Source: Candidatus Bathyarchaeota archaeon
Lineage (GTDB): Archaea; Thermoproteota; Bathyarchaeia; Bathyarchaeales; Bathycorpusculaceae
Assembly (NCBI GenBank): GCA_026014725.1
Contig: JAOZHV010000029.1
Coordinates: forward strand, 1-64,000
Reading direction: 5' to 3'
DNA: 64,000 bases
Shown here: piece after piece, positions 56,871-64,000 of the stretch
How positions within the stretch are numbered: position 1 is the stretch's first letter
Layout: every line of letters begins with the position of its first letter
Position numbers and translations under genes: made by a program
The notes under the pieces: generated by a model
Databases searched by the model: none
What the model saw: only the letters and a program-made list of their open reading frames with translations
Told to the model about the DNA's origin: nothing

Positions 56871-58429
56871 CTTTGGTTTTTACCACCTTCAGAAGCGTTA
56901 AGCCCATAGTCGGTTAGTAGATTTTTGAATTTTTCCGTAAGCAAGTCGTAGTCAACTTTAACCTGCATCGGTGGTGAGGCAATCTTCACAAGCAAATCCA
57001 AATCAATGCTACTTTCAACAGCGCTAATGGCTTGAGCGCCAAAATCGTCATATCGAATTTCAATTTCCGGAATCATGCCTCTGGATTGCAAATTCAAACG
57101 CGGCACCATCCCTAACAATTCAACGCCTGCATTCTTGAATGCTTGTTGCATGGTTTGTTTTATTTCGTCTGTTAAGTAGCTGATGTATAGCTTGTTTAGG
57201 ATGACGCCTGTTACGTTTACGCCTAAATGTTTTAGGATGCTCACGTGATTTAGGGTATTAATAAGTGCGCCCTCGATGCCTTCCATATCACAACCCACCA
57301 CAAGAACGGTTGATGCGCCCAAAGCCGCGGCAACCTCAACAGTGGACATTGGCCGTTTATATTTTTCATTGAGCAACCCAGTGAAAGCGCTCATGGCTCC
57401 TTCAACAAGCAAGAAATCGTACTTTCTGCTCGCCTGCTCTATAGCTTGCTCGACTGGCATCCATCCACTTCCGCTAACTTTAATTGAAGAATACTCTTTA
57501 ATGGGCTCTTTGATTAGGTAGAGGGAAGGCACAGCGTCACGAATATCTCCTCCGACCTTTATCACACCAATCTTGAACCCTTTTTTCTTTAATGCGCCAG
57601 CTATGCCGGTCACAACAAAGGTTTTCCCTGAGCCGCTACCGTTCGCGGTAACCAGAAGCAACCGCGGCTCCTTTTGGCTAATGGTTGTTTGCTGGTGAAT
57701 GTTAGTTGCAACTCCGATTTCGCTCTTGATTTGTTCTAAGAGTTTCGCGTTAGCTTGCCTTATCGTTTGTAATTCGTCTTGGTTTATGTCAAGTGACTTT
57801 GTGATGCTTTGTATGATGATTGGGTTCTCGTCTAAGAGCGCATGGATAAATATACCGACTACGTTGCCTTGTTTGTTAGCGACACCTGAAATTAGATCTT
57901 GGGGGTTTTTCTTGTAATCAATATGTTGGGCGTGAGTAACTAAGATGGGTTTAGCTTCTTTATGCAGGATAATTTTTCCGTAGGTGTGACAATGAAAGCC
58001 CGAGACTTCTTTACCGACTTCTTGTGTTAAGAAACTTCTGTCAACTATGGTGGCTTGCACGCGGTCTGTGCATATCAACGGCTTGAACTCCGCGCTCAAC
58101 AAGCCAAGCCCTTGCCTAGTAATTGGAATAGTGGATAGGCGCCCGACATCAGTTTCTTTAGCTAGGATCTGAAAGCCTGAGCAGATGCCAAGCACAAACT
58201 TGCCCGAATCTGCCATCCTAATGATTTCACGGCTAACTTTATCGTTTACACTCTGGGATTCAACAAGACTTCCGCCTGGAATTATCAGCAGATCCAAAAC
58301 TTCAGAAGCAGGCTTGCCATCGACGAGTCCATCAGCCCTAACTAGGTCGGTTGGCAGATTTCCGAAATCCTCAAAACATGGAAGAGCCCCAGGCAAATAA
58401 ACCAAGCCAACTCTATGTCGTAATTGCAT
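56861..58429 (-). CDS. CobB/CobQ-like amidotransferase with permuted domains
   Basis: A 522-residue protein with the glutamine amidotransferase domain first (LLIIPGGSLVESQS; LGICSGFQILAK with Cys83; GIFIHALLDENP with His196). A dethiobiotin-synthetase-like ATPase follows (P-loop ANGSGSGKT near 263-271; LLVEGAMSAFTGLL; GCDMEGIEGALINTLNH). Known CobB/CbiA and CobQ/CbiP have the reverse order. It probably amidates corrin or related side chains (cobyrinate a,c-diamide or cobyrate synthase), but which cannot be told. It is the first gene of the minus-strand operon. Confidence 0.75.
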   Translation of the reverse strand: MQLRHRVGLVYLPGALPCFEDFGNLPTDLVRADGLVDGKPASEVLDLLIIPGGSLVESQSVNDKVSREIIRMADSGKFVLGICSGFQILAKETDVGRLSTIPITRQGLGLLSAEFKPLICTDRVQATIVDRSFLTQEVGKEVSGFHCHTYGKIILHKEAKPILVTHAQHIDYKKNPQDLISGVANKQGNVVGIFIHALLDENPIIIQSITKSLDINQDELQTIRQANAKLLEQIKSEIGVATNIHQQTTISQKEPRLLLVTANGSGSGKTFVVTGIAGALKKKGFKIGVIKVGGDIRDAVPSLYLIKEPIKEYSSIKVSGSGWMPVEQAIEQASRKYDFLLVEGAMSAFTGLLNEKYKRPMSTVEVAAALGASTVLVVGCDMEGIEGALINTLNHVSILKHLGVNVTGVILNKLYISYLTDEIKQTMQQAFKNAGVELLGMVPRLNLQSRGMIPEIEIRYDDFGAQAISAVESSIDLDLLVKIASPPMQVKVDYDLLTEKFKNLLTDYGLNASEGGKNQSCS

Positions 58430-58461
58430 TAGGTTTCCCAGAAGGGTAGTTTACGGTAAGC

Positions 58462-58473
58462 CTTATATTTAAG
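58462..58473. promoter_or_regulatory. Shared TATA region between the two tetrapyrrole operons
   Basis: CTTATATTTAAG reads nearly the same on both strands. Its centre is about 25 bases before the hemA ATG (58493), predicting a leaderless hemA mRNA, and about 39 bases before the minus-strand operon start (58429). The intergenic region is 63 bases, so both operons are likely co-controlled. Confidence 0.5.
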
Positions 58474-58492
58474 CTGGTCGGTTTATCCAACC

Positions 58493-59791
58493 ATGTGCGC
58501 CTCAGTAAAAACGGACCACGTTATCAATGTTAGAATTACGCATAAGACGGCGCGTGTGCCGTTGATAGAGGCTGTGGCGTTTAGTGATAAGGAAAAGGCG
58601 CTCTTTGAGCTTTGTTCTTTTGAGAATGTTGAAGAGTGTCTGGTTTTGCAGACTTGTAATCGTATTGAACTTTATGTTGTAAGTGAAGTGCCGTCTGAAA
58701 CAGCTGTCTTGATTAAGGATTTTTTAGCTAAAAGAGCCATGTCCAGCGTTGAGGAAGCCCAGAAAGCCATAGAAACGTCTCTGGATAACGATGCCTTTGG
58801 TCACCTGTTGAGAGTTACTTCAGGTTTGGAATCCATGGTTATCGGGGAAGACCAAGTTCTCAACCAAGTCTGGGATGCCTACTTAGAAGCTGAAAAAGCC
58901 AAAACTGCTGGACCAATCCTTAAACTTCTCTTTAACCGCGCCGTGAGTGTTGGCAAGCGTGTGAGAAACGAGACGGGTATCAATAAAGGTGCTGTTTCTA
59001 TCGGTTCTGCGGCGGTCGAGTTAGCCGTGGATTTGCTGGGCAATCTTGAGGATAAGAAAATTCTGGTTATGGGTGCGGGCGAGATTGGCACCCTGGTCGC
59101 TAAAGCCTTAGCGAGACGCTGCCTTAGCCCGATTTTCATAGCTAACAGAACTTACGACCGAGCGGCAAAGTTAGCCGACGAGCTTTCAGGCAAAGCGGTG
59201 AAGTTTGACCAGTTTAACGAAGTCTTAGTTAACGCTGATGTAGTGATCTGTTCAACTTCGGCGCCGCACTACCTCTTAACAAAAAACATGCTTTCCCCAT
59301 TAATGGTAAATCGGACAAACAAGAATGGCATAATAATTATAGATATTTCCAATCCACGCAACGTAGAAAAATCCGTTGAAGAAATTCACGGCGTACAACT
59401 TTACAATATTGATGACCTACAATTAATCGCTGAAAAAAACAAGCAAAGCAGAAAGAAAAAAATCGAGAAAGCTCTCAAAATCATAGAGGAAGAACTTGTT
59501 ACTCTTAATGCTGACATGAAAAGCCTCTCGGTTCGCTTAATTGTTTCGTCCTTGCTTTCTCATGCTGAAAAAGTCAGAAAGAAAGAGCTCGCCACCGCTC
59601 TGGGCATGTTAGGAGAAGTTGACGATAGAGAGAAAAAGATTTTGGATGACTTAACGTTTATTTTACTTAAGCAAACGTTTATTCCTATTGTGGAGAATTT
59701 GAGGTTAGCCGCCAAGAATGGTGATAAAGAAATTATCGATGTAGCCAGTAAATTGTTTGATAAGTTGGAGGACCAAAGTTGCCGAGCTTAG
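58493..59791 (+). CDS. hemA: Glutamyl-tRNA reductase
   Basis: A 432-residue enzyme reducing glutamyl-tRNA to glutamate-1-semialdehyde. VLQTCNRIELYVV has the catalytic Cys55; SGLESMVIGEDQVLNQV and GAVSIGSAAVELA follow; ILVMGAGEIGTLVAKAL is the NADPH site. This is the committed step of tetrapyrrole synthesis. It heads the plus-strand operon and overlaps the next gene by 13 bases. Confidence 0.95.
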   Translation: MCASVKTDHVINVRITHKTARVPLIEAVAFSDKEKALFELCSFENVEECLVLQTCNRIELYVVSEVPSETAVLIKDFLAKRAMSSVEEAQKAIETSLDNDAFGHLLRVTSGLESMVIGEDQVLNQVWDAYLEAEKAKTAGPILKLLFNRAVSVGKRVRNETGINKGAVSIGSAAVELAVDLLGNLEDKKILVMGAGEIGTLVAKALARRCLSPIFIANRTYDRAAKLADELSGKAVKFDQFNEVLVNADVVICSTSAPHYLLTKNMLSPLMVNRTNKNGIIIIDISNPRNVEKSVEEIHGVQLYNIDDLQLIAEKNKQSRKKKIEKALKIIEEELVTLNADMKSLSVRLIVSSLLSHAEKVRKKELATALGMLGEVDDREKKILDDLTFILLKQTFIPIVENLRLAAKNGDKEIIDVASKLFDKLEDQSCRA

Positions 59792-60852
59792 CATCGGAAA
59801 AGGTCGGTTTAATCTTAATCGGGCATGGAAGTAAAATGCCGCATAACCGAGAGAACCTCGAAAAATTAGCCGATATTTTGCGTCAGCGCTCTAAATTCAC
59901 GATTATACAGATTGCTTTCATGATTAGAGATACACCAACTATTGCACAAGCCATCGACTCAATTGCACAAAGCGGCGTTTCAAAAATTGTTCTTGTTCCA
60001 GCTTTCCTTGCTCCTGGTGTTCACACTACACAGGAGATTCCTGAGTTAATTGATGTTAAAGAGAAAGAGCCTTTGCTAAAGGAGCGCGGAATCAAATTGG
60101 TTTATGGCGAACCGCTGGGGAGCGATGAACGCATAGCAGAAATCCTCGAAGAGAAGGCTCTGAAAGCTTTGGGGCAAGAAGTCAAAAAAGATGGCGAAAT
60201 CCTTGATGCTTATTCCGTTGCTGAGTCAGGCAAAATTGTTAACAAAAGCATGAAACTTATCCGTGAAGCCATTGCAGATGAACTGGCAAAAGCGTCAAAA
60301 GAGCAAGTCCCAATTATCGAGAGAGTTGTTCACACGACTGCTGACCCTGAATTCGCCAAACTGCTAGCCATAAGCAATGACGCCGTGAATGCAGGCATCT
60401 CTGCGATTAAGGCGGGCGCCAAAGTGGTAACTGACGTGAAGATGATTCGGTCAGGCATCAATGAAACGCGCCTCAAGAGGTTCGGTGGCAAAATTACCAC
60501 GTACATCAACGACCAACGCGTAATGGAATTGGCGAAAAAAGAATCCTTAACACGCGCGGCTGCGGCGATGCGTTTAGCTATAAAGGACGGGTTAGACGGC
60601 GCTATTGTACTCATTGGGAACGCCCCCACTGCAGCCTTTGAGTTAGCAGAGCAAATTCAAAAGGGACTGGTTAAACCTGCGTTGATTGTTGCTGTGCCTG
60701 TCGGTTTTGTGGGCGCAGCTGAATCCAAAGAGGCGGTTGCAAAACTACCTGTACCATACATAATTACTAAGGGTCCAAAGGGCGGTAGCCCAATCGCTGT
60801 TGCCATTTTCAACGCTTTGCTCTCCATGGCGGAGGGCAGGGCTTACGGTTAG
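59779..60852 (+). CDS. cbiXC: Sirohydrochlorin cobaltochelatase / precorrin-8X methylmutase fusion
   Basis: A 357-residue fusion starting at TTG 59779. Residues about 8-125 are small CbiX (LILIGHGSKMPHNRENL; VPAFLAPGVHTTQEIPEL, with both metal His). Residues about 150-357 are CbiC (IIERVVHTTADPEFAKLL with catalytic His; VTDVKMIRSGI; VPVGFVGAAESKE). It inserts cobalt into sirohydrochlorin and migrates a methyl group later in the corrin pathway. CbiD starts four bases after. Confidence 0.93.
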   Translation: MPSLASEKVGLILIGHGSKMPHNRENLEKLADILRQRSKFTIIQIAFMIRDTPTIAQAIDSIAQSGVSKIVLVPAFLAPGVHTTQEIPELIDVKEKEPLLKERGIKLVYGEPLGSDERIAEILEEKALKALGQEVKKDGEILDAYSVAESGKIVNKSMKLIREAIADELAKASKEQVPIIERVVHTTADPEFAKLLAISNDAVNAGISAIKAGAKVVTDVKMIRSGINETRLKRFGGKITTYINDQRVMELAKKESLTRAAAAMRLAIKDGLDGAIVLIGNAPTAAFELAEQIQKGLVKPALIVAVPVGFVGAAESKEAVAKLPVPYIITKGPKGGSPIAVAIFNALLSMAEGRAYG

Positions 60853-60855
60853 ACG

Positions 60856-61965
60856 GTGCCAACGATGGCGAAGTTTCTAAAATACGGCATAAGCACGGGC
60901 GCAACTGCGGCAGCGGCAGCCAAAGCCGCATTAACAGCCATAATCAAGGAGCCGGTTGACCGAGTGGTTATTCCAACCCCCATCGGATTGCGGTTTGAGA
61001 TACCCGTAAAATCTAGCCGAAAACTCGCTGATGATTTGGCAGAGGCAGTTGTCGTTAAGGATGCCGGCGATGACATTGACGTTACAGACCAGATGGAAAT
61101 AATTGCTACTGTAAAATTAACAAGTGACGGCAAAATCACAGTGAAAAGCGGCAAAGGCATCGGCAAAGTCACTAAGGCAGGTCTGCAGGTTCCAATAGGT
61201 GAAGGCGCAATCAACCCAGTGCCCAAGACCATGATTATTCAAGCTGTCAAAGAAGCCTTGCCCTCTGGCAGGGGCTCCGAAGTCACGATTAGTGCGCCTG
61301 AAGGAGAAATAATCGCAAAGAAGACCACTAACGCTAAGCTGGGCATAACTGGCGGCGTCTCCATTTTAGGCACTACAGGTGTTGTTAAACCCTTGTCGCT
61401 TGAGGCATGCCGGCGTTCGCTGGTTCCCCAAATCGACGTTGCCCTAGCCAAAGGCTACAAACGCGTGTTCTTTGTGCCCGGAAACATCGGCGAGCGAATT
61501 GCTAAGCAACAGTACAATGCGCCTGAGGATGCCATTGTTCAAACGGGTGATTTCGTCGGTTACATGCTAGACAAAGCCGTTGAAAAAGGCGTCAAAGAAA
61601 TCATTCTCCTGGGGCACTCAGGAAAGCTGGTGAAGTTGGCAGCGAACATCTTCAACACGCATCACAAGGTGGGTGATGCACGAAACGAGGTCATCGCCTC
61701 TTACGCTGGCGCCGCTGGAGCCGATACTGCAACCATCAGCGCATTGTTGGTTGCAAACACTTCTGATGAAGCCTCAGAAATACTGCAAAAGGCGGGTTTG
61801 CTAGAGGCTACGTATGACCGAATTGCCAAGCGGGTTCACCAGCGCGTAAGCGATAGAGTGCAAGATAAAATTAAGATAAACGTTATAATTATTTCAATGG
61901 ATGGCAAAGTCCTTGGAATGGACGAAAACGCGAGGAGTAACAAACCTTGGCTAAACTTAACATAG
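60856..61965 (+). CDS. cbiD: Cobalt-precorrin-5B C1-methyltransferase
   Basis: A 369-residue CbiD of the anaerobic corrin pathway. YGISTGATAAAAAKAA at the N-terminus, GITGGVSILGTTGVVKPLS, and GHSGKLVKLAANIFNTHH are characteristic. GTG 60856 or ATG 60865 could start it. It overlaps cbiE by 19 bases. Confidence 0.95.
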   Translation: MPTMAKFLKYGISTGATAAAAAKAALTAIIKEPVDRVVIPTPIGLRFEIPVKSSRKLADDLAEAVVVKDAGDDIDVTDQMEIIATVKLTSDGKITVKSGKGIGKVTKAGLQVPIGEGAINPVPKTMIIQAVKEALPSGRGSEVTISAPEGEIIAKKTTNAKLGITGGVSILGTTGVVKPLSLEACRRSLVPQIDVALAKGYKRVFFVPGNIGERIAKQQYNAPEDAIVQTGDFVGYMLDKAVEKGVKEIILLGHSGKLVKLAANIFNTHHKVGDARNEVIASYAGAAGADTATISALLVANTSDEASEILQKAGLLEATYDRIAKRVHQRVSDRVQDKIKINVIIISMDGKVLGMDENARSNKPWLNLT

Positions 61966-62615
61966 TTGGCGCTGGACCAGGTTCGCCAGATTACGTTACG
62001 CCAGTGGCAAGAAAAGCCGTGCAAACCGCCGACGTCGTTTGTGGCGCTCAAAGGAACCTAAACCTTTTTCGCATGGATATTAAAGGCAAACCTGTAGTTT
62101 TGACAGCTAAAAATATGGACAAAGAATTAAAATCAGCTGTCGAATTAGCTAAAAAAGGCAAAAATGTGGTCTTGGTGTGCACTGGTGACCCGGGCTTTTC
62201 GGGCTTACTCAAATCAGTTCTTGACAGGGACTTAATTAAAGCTGATGAAATAAACGTTGTTGCAGGTGTGAGTTCGCTGCAAGTGTGCGCTGCCCGTTTG
62301 GGAATGTGTTGGGATAACGTACGCTTGTTTAGTTTCCATGAAGGCGCACCAGCCGAGAAAAAAGAGGAGTTGGCACTAACGGTTAAGGCTGGAGTAACCG
62401 TTATGTTGCTGCCTGAACCAAAGGCGTTTTCTCCAAAAGAAATAGCCGAGTACTTAATCAGTGAAGGAATAGATAAAAAAACCAAAGTGTGGCTATGCGA
62501 GAATTTAACGCTCACCAACGAACACATTTCCATGGGAACATTGGATTCTTTAGGCACTAAATCAGAGTCTTTGACTATAATGGTCATCAAACCAAACAGC
62601 AAAGAAAAAAGTTGA
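61947..62615 (+). CDS. cbiE: Cobalt-precorrin-7 C5-methyltransferase
   Basis: A 222-residue tetrapyrrole methylase starting at TTG 61947. NIVGAGPGSPDYVTPVARKA and VLVCTGDPGFSGLLKS are typical, and GVSSLQVCAARLGMCWDN matches CbiE. It methylates C5 of the corrin ring and works with the CbiT encoded next, seven bases downstream. Confidence 0.92.
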   Translation: MAKLNIVGAGPGSPDYVTPVARKAVQTADVVCGAQRNLNLFRMDIKGKPVVLTAKNMDKELKSAVELAKKGKNVVLVCTGDPGFSGLLKSVLDRDLIKADEINVVAGVSSLQVCAARLGMCWDNVRLFSFHEGAPAEKKEELALTVKAGVTVMLLPEPKAFSPKEIAEYLISEGIDKKTKVWLCENLTLTNEHISMGTLDSLGTKSESLTIMVIKPNSKEKS

Positions 62616-62622
62616 AATAAAA

Positions 62623-63240
62623 ATGGCTAAAAAGTGGGTTTACAAGACACCTGGAATCCCAGACGATAGTTTCAATCAAAGCGAGGGAGTTCCAGGACCG
62701 ACTAAAGAGGAAATCAGAGTTGTCACCATATCTAAAGCACGGTTGCGAGAAGGCGACGTTGTCATTGATGTTGGTTGTGGCACGGGCGGCTTGACGGTTG
62801 AAGCCGCATTGCAGGTTTCTCCAAAAGGCAAAGTCTACGCCATCGATGAATATGAGACGGCAATTAAGTTAACTATGAGTAACGCGGAGAAGTTTGGCGT
62901 TGAAAAAAACGTTATGGTTGTACGCGGTAGAGCGCCAGATGCCTTGCAAAATCTCCCTCGTGCTGATGCCATTATAATCGGCGGGAGTTCCTCTTTACGG
63001 GAAGTACTACGTACATCCAAAGACAAACTCAAATCCAATGGCAGAGTAGTTGTTAACGCAATCCTTTTGGAAACCGCAACAACCGCAATAGGTGAGCTAA
63101 AAAGGTTGGGTTTTGCAGATATCGATGTCACGCAACTTTTTGTTGCTAAAGGCAAACAAGTGACCAGTGGCACTATGATGATTGCGAGAAACCCCATCAC
63201 AATCATCTCAGCGACAAAACCGTCGGAGGAGGACAACTGA
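62623..63240 (+). CDS. cbiT: Cobalt-precorrin-6B C15-methyltransferase (decarboxylating)
   Basis: A 205-residue class I methyltransferase with TPGIPDDSFNQSEGVPGPTK at the N-terminus and VVIDVGCGTGGLTVEAAL. These mark CbiT, which methylates C15 and removes the C12 acetate carboxyl. CbiL begins two bases after its stop, behind GGAGGA. Confidence 0.94.
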   Translation: MAKKWVYKTPGIPDDSFNQSEGVPGPTKEEIRVVTISKARLREGDVVIDVGCGTGGLTVEAALQVSPKGKVYAIDEYETAIKLTMSNAEKFGVEKNVMVVRGRAPDALQNLPRADAIIIGGSSSLREVLRTSKDKLKSNGRVVVNAILLETATTAIGELKRLGFADIDVTQLFVAKGKQVTSGTMMIARNPITIISATKPSEEDN

Positions 63241-63241
63241 T

Positions 63242-64000
63242 TTGGCTGGAACATTCATAGGTATCGGTGTTGGTCCTGGCGACCCTGAACTCATCACTTT
63301 AAAAGCAGCAAAAGCCCTCAAGTCAGCTGATGTTATCTGCGTGCCTAAATCTCATGCTTGCAAACCGAGCATGGCTCTTAGCATGATTAAACAAATCCTA
63401 AATGAGCGCAAGAACCCTGCGGAGATTCTTGAACTTGTCTTCCCCATGAGTAAAGATGAACTTAACAACCGCAGATTATGGGTAGAAAACGCAGCCACAG
63501 TAGCCTCAAAAGCAAAAAAAGGCGATGTCGCATTCATCACCTTAGGCGACCCCATGCTCTATAGCACGTTTCTTTACCTCTATGAATGCGTCAAAGAAAC
63601 TTATCCGGAAATTAAGTTGGAAATCATACCTGGCGTTACTTCTGTGACTGCAGCGGCAGCCAGTGCCCAATTGCCTTTGGCTGAGAAAGATGAGGTAGTT
63701 TCAATTATGCCCTCTGACCTTCGCCAAGCGCATATAGAAGAAACGGCTAAACATGCCGATACATTGGTGTTCATGAAATGTGCACACCGTATCAGGGATT
63801 TAATCCCCCTTCTGTTGAAGTCAGGCTTTACCAAAAACTCAACAATTGCTTTGGTTAAGCGATGCACATTGCCCGAAGAAAAAGTTCTCGTTGGCAAATT
63901 AGTCGATGTGGATGGTTGGGACATAATTGAGGACTACTTCTCAGTAGCCATCATCAAGAAAAGTCCAGTGCCAATTCACTGGAAAAAAAACGGAAACGGT
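63242..64000 (+). CDS. cbiL: Cobalt-precorrin-2 C20-methyltransferase (partial at window end)
   Basis: The frame from TTG 63242 stays open to the window edge (253 codons). GIGVGPGDPELITLKAAKAL, FITLGDPMLYSTFLYL and EIIPGVTSVTAAAASAQLPL identify CbiL, the first SAM-dependent methylation of the cobalt-early pathway. A strong GGAGGA (63225-63235 region) precedes the start. Only the C-terminal end is missing. Confidence 0.93.
   Translation, partial: MAGTFIGIGVGPGDPELITLKAAKALKSADVICVPKSHACKPSMALSMIKQILNERKNPAEILELVFPMSKDELNNRRLWVENAATVASKAKKGDVAFITLGDPMLYSTFLYLYECVKETYPEIKLEIIPGVTSVTAAAASAQLPLAEKDEVVSIMPSDLRQAHIEETAKHADTLVFMKCAHRIRDLIPLLLKSGFTKNSTIALVKRCTLPEEKVLVGKLVDVDGWDIIEDYFSVAIIKKSPVPIHWKKNGNG

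Overview
The window looks like chromosome from an uncultured archaeon, most plausibly a Bathyarchaeia (MCG) lineage; that placement is inference from gene content. The archaeal assignment itself is firm. It rests on diphthine synthase, RibL-type FAD synthetase, a CTP-type riboflavin kinase with an HTH domain, the AsnRS-like asparagine synthetase, geranylgeranyl reductase, archaeal-type triosephosphate isomerase, TrmB, PIN/AbrB toxin-antitoxin genes, type IV pilin-like and PEF-type sorted surface proteins, and a tRNA-Tyr with bulge-helix-bulge introns. Many genes start with TTG or GTG, several promoters place TATA boxes about 25 bases before the start codon (leaderless mRNAs), and genes often overlap by a few bases.

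Layout. 1-7536: the right part of a tailed-virus structural module (head-completion, tail terminator, tail tube, tail assembly chaperones with a programmed -1 frameshift, HK97-gp10-like protein, a very short tape measure, baseplate/hub protein). Several structural proteins carry extra carbohydrate-handling-like domains. 7600-17300: host genes, including an ABC exporter, dph5-DUF357-ribL-rhomboid, the regulator/riboflavin kinase RbkR, a frameshifted gene, HtpX and a glyoxalase-II-like hydrolase. 17400-27150: asparagine synthetase plus PEP carboxykinase with a divergent AsnC-type regulator, geranylgeranyl reductase with a divergent HxlR-type regulator, VapBC, a glycosyltransferase, an ATP-type 6-phosphofructokinase and the two-intron tRNA-Tyr. 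27270-37340: an accessory surface region with a pilin, a flippase-like membrane protein, a dockerin-like secreted protein, a membrane-tethered HTH regulator, a cohesin protein, a broken caspase-like secreted protein and small DNA-binding proteins. 38162-50486: ileS, a GT39-like transferase, galT, a tpiA-DUF89-glycogen debranching operon, a TrmB-CBS regulator and rnhB. 51456-64000: tetrapyrrole/cobalamin biosynthesis in two divergent operons sharing a 63-base promoter region.

How the genes work together. The last 13 kb take glutamyl-tRNA to 5-aminolevulinate (HemA, HemL), then to uroporphyrinogen III (HemB, HemC, HemD), to precorrin-2 and sirohydrochlorin (CobA, Met8-like), and into the cobalt-early anaerobic B12 pathway (CbiX-CbiC fusion, CbiD, CbiE, CbiT, CbiL). 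The 43-50 kb block handles glycogen or hexose turnover (GalT, debranching enzyme, TPI), probably under TrmB control, and connects with the PFK, the GT4 enzyme and PEPCK elsewhere in the window.

The most notable observations are: the SD-plus-slippery-heptamer frameshift signal in the archaeal provirus; a glycosidase-like domain fused to a head-completion domain; tRNA-Tyr with introns at 30/31 and 37/38; a three-copy intergenic module ending in a TATA-like box; a cohesin/dockerin pair next to a membrane-bound regulator; and a domain-permuted CobB/CobQ-like protein.
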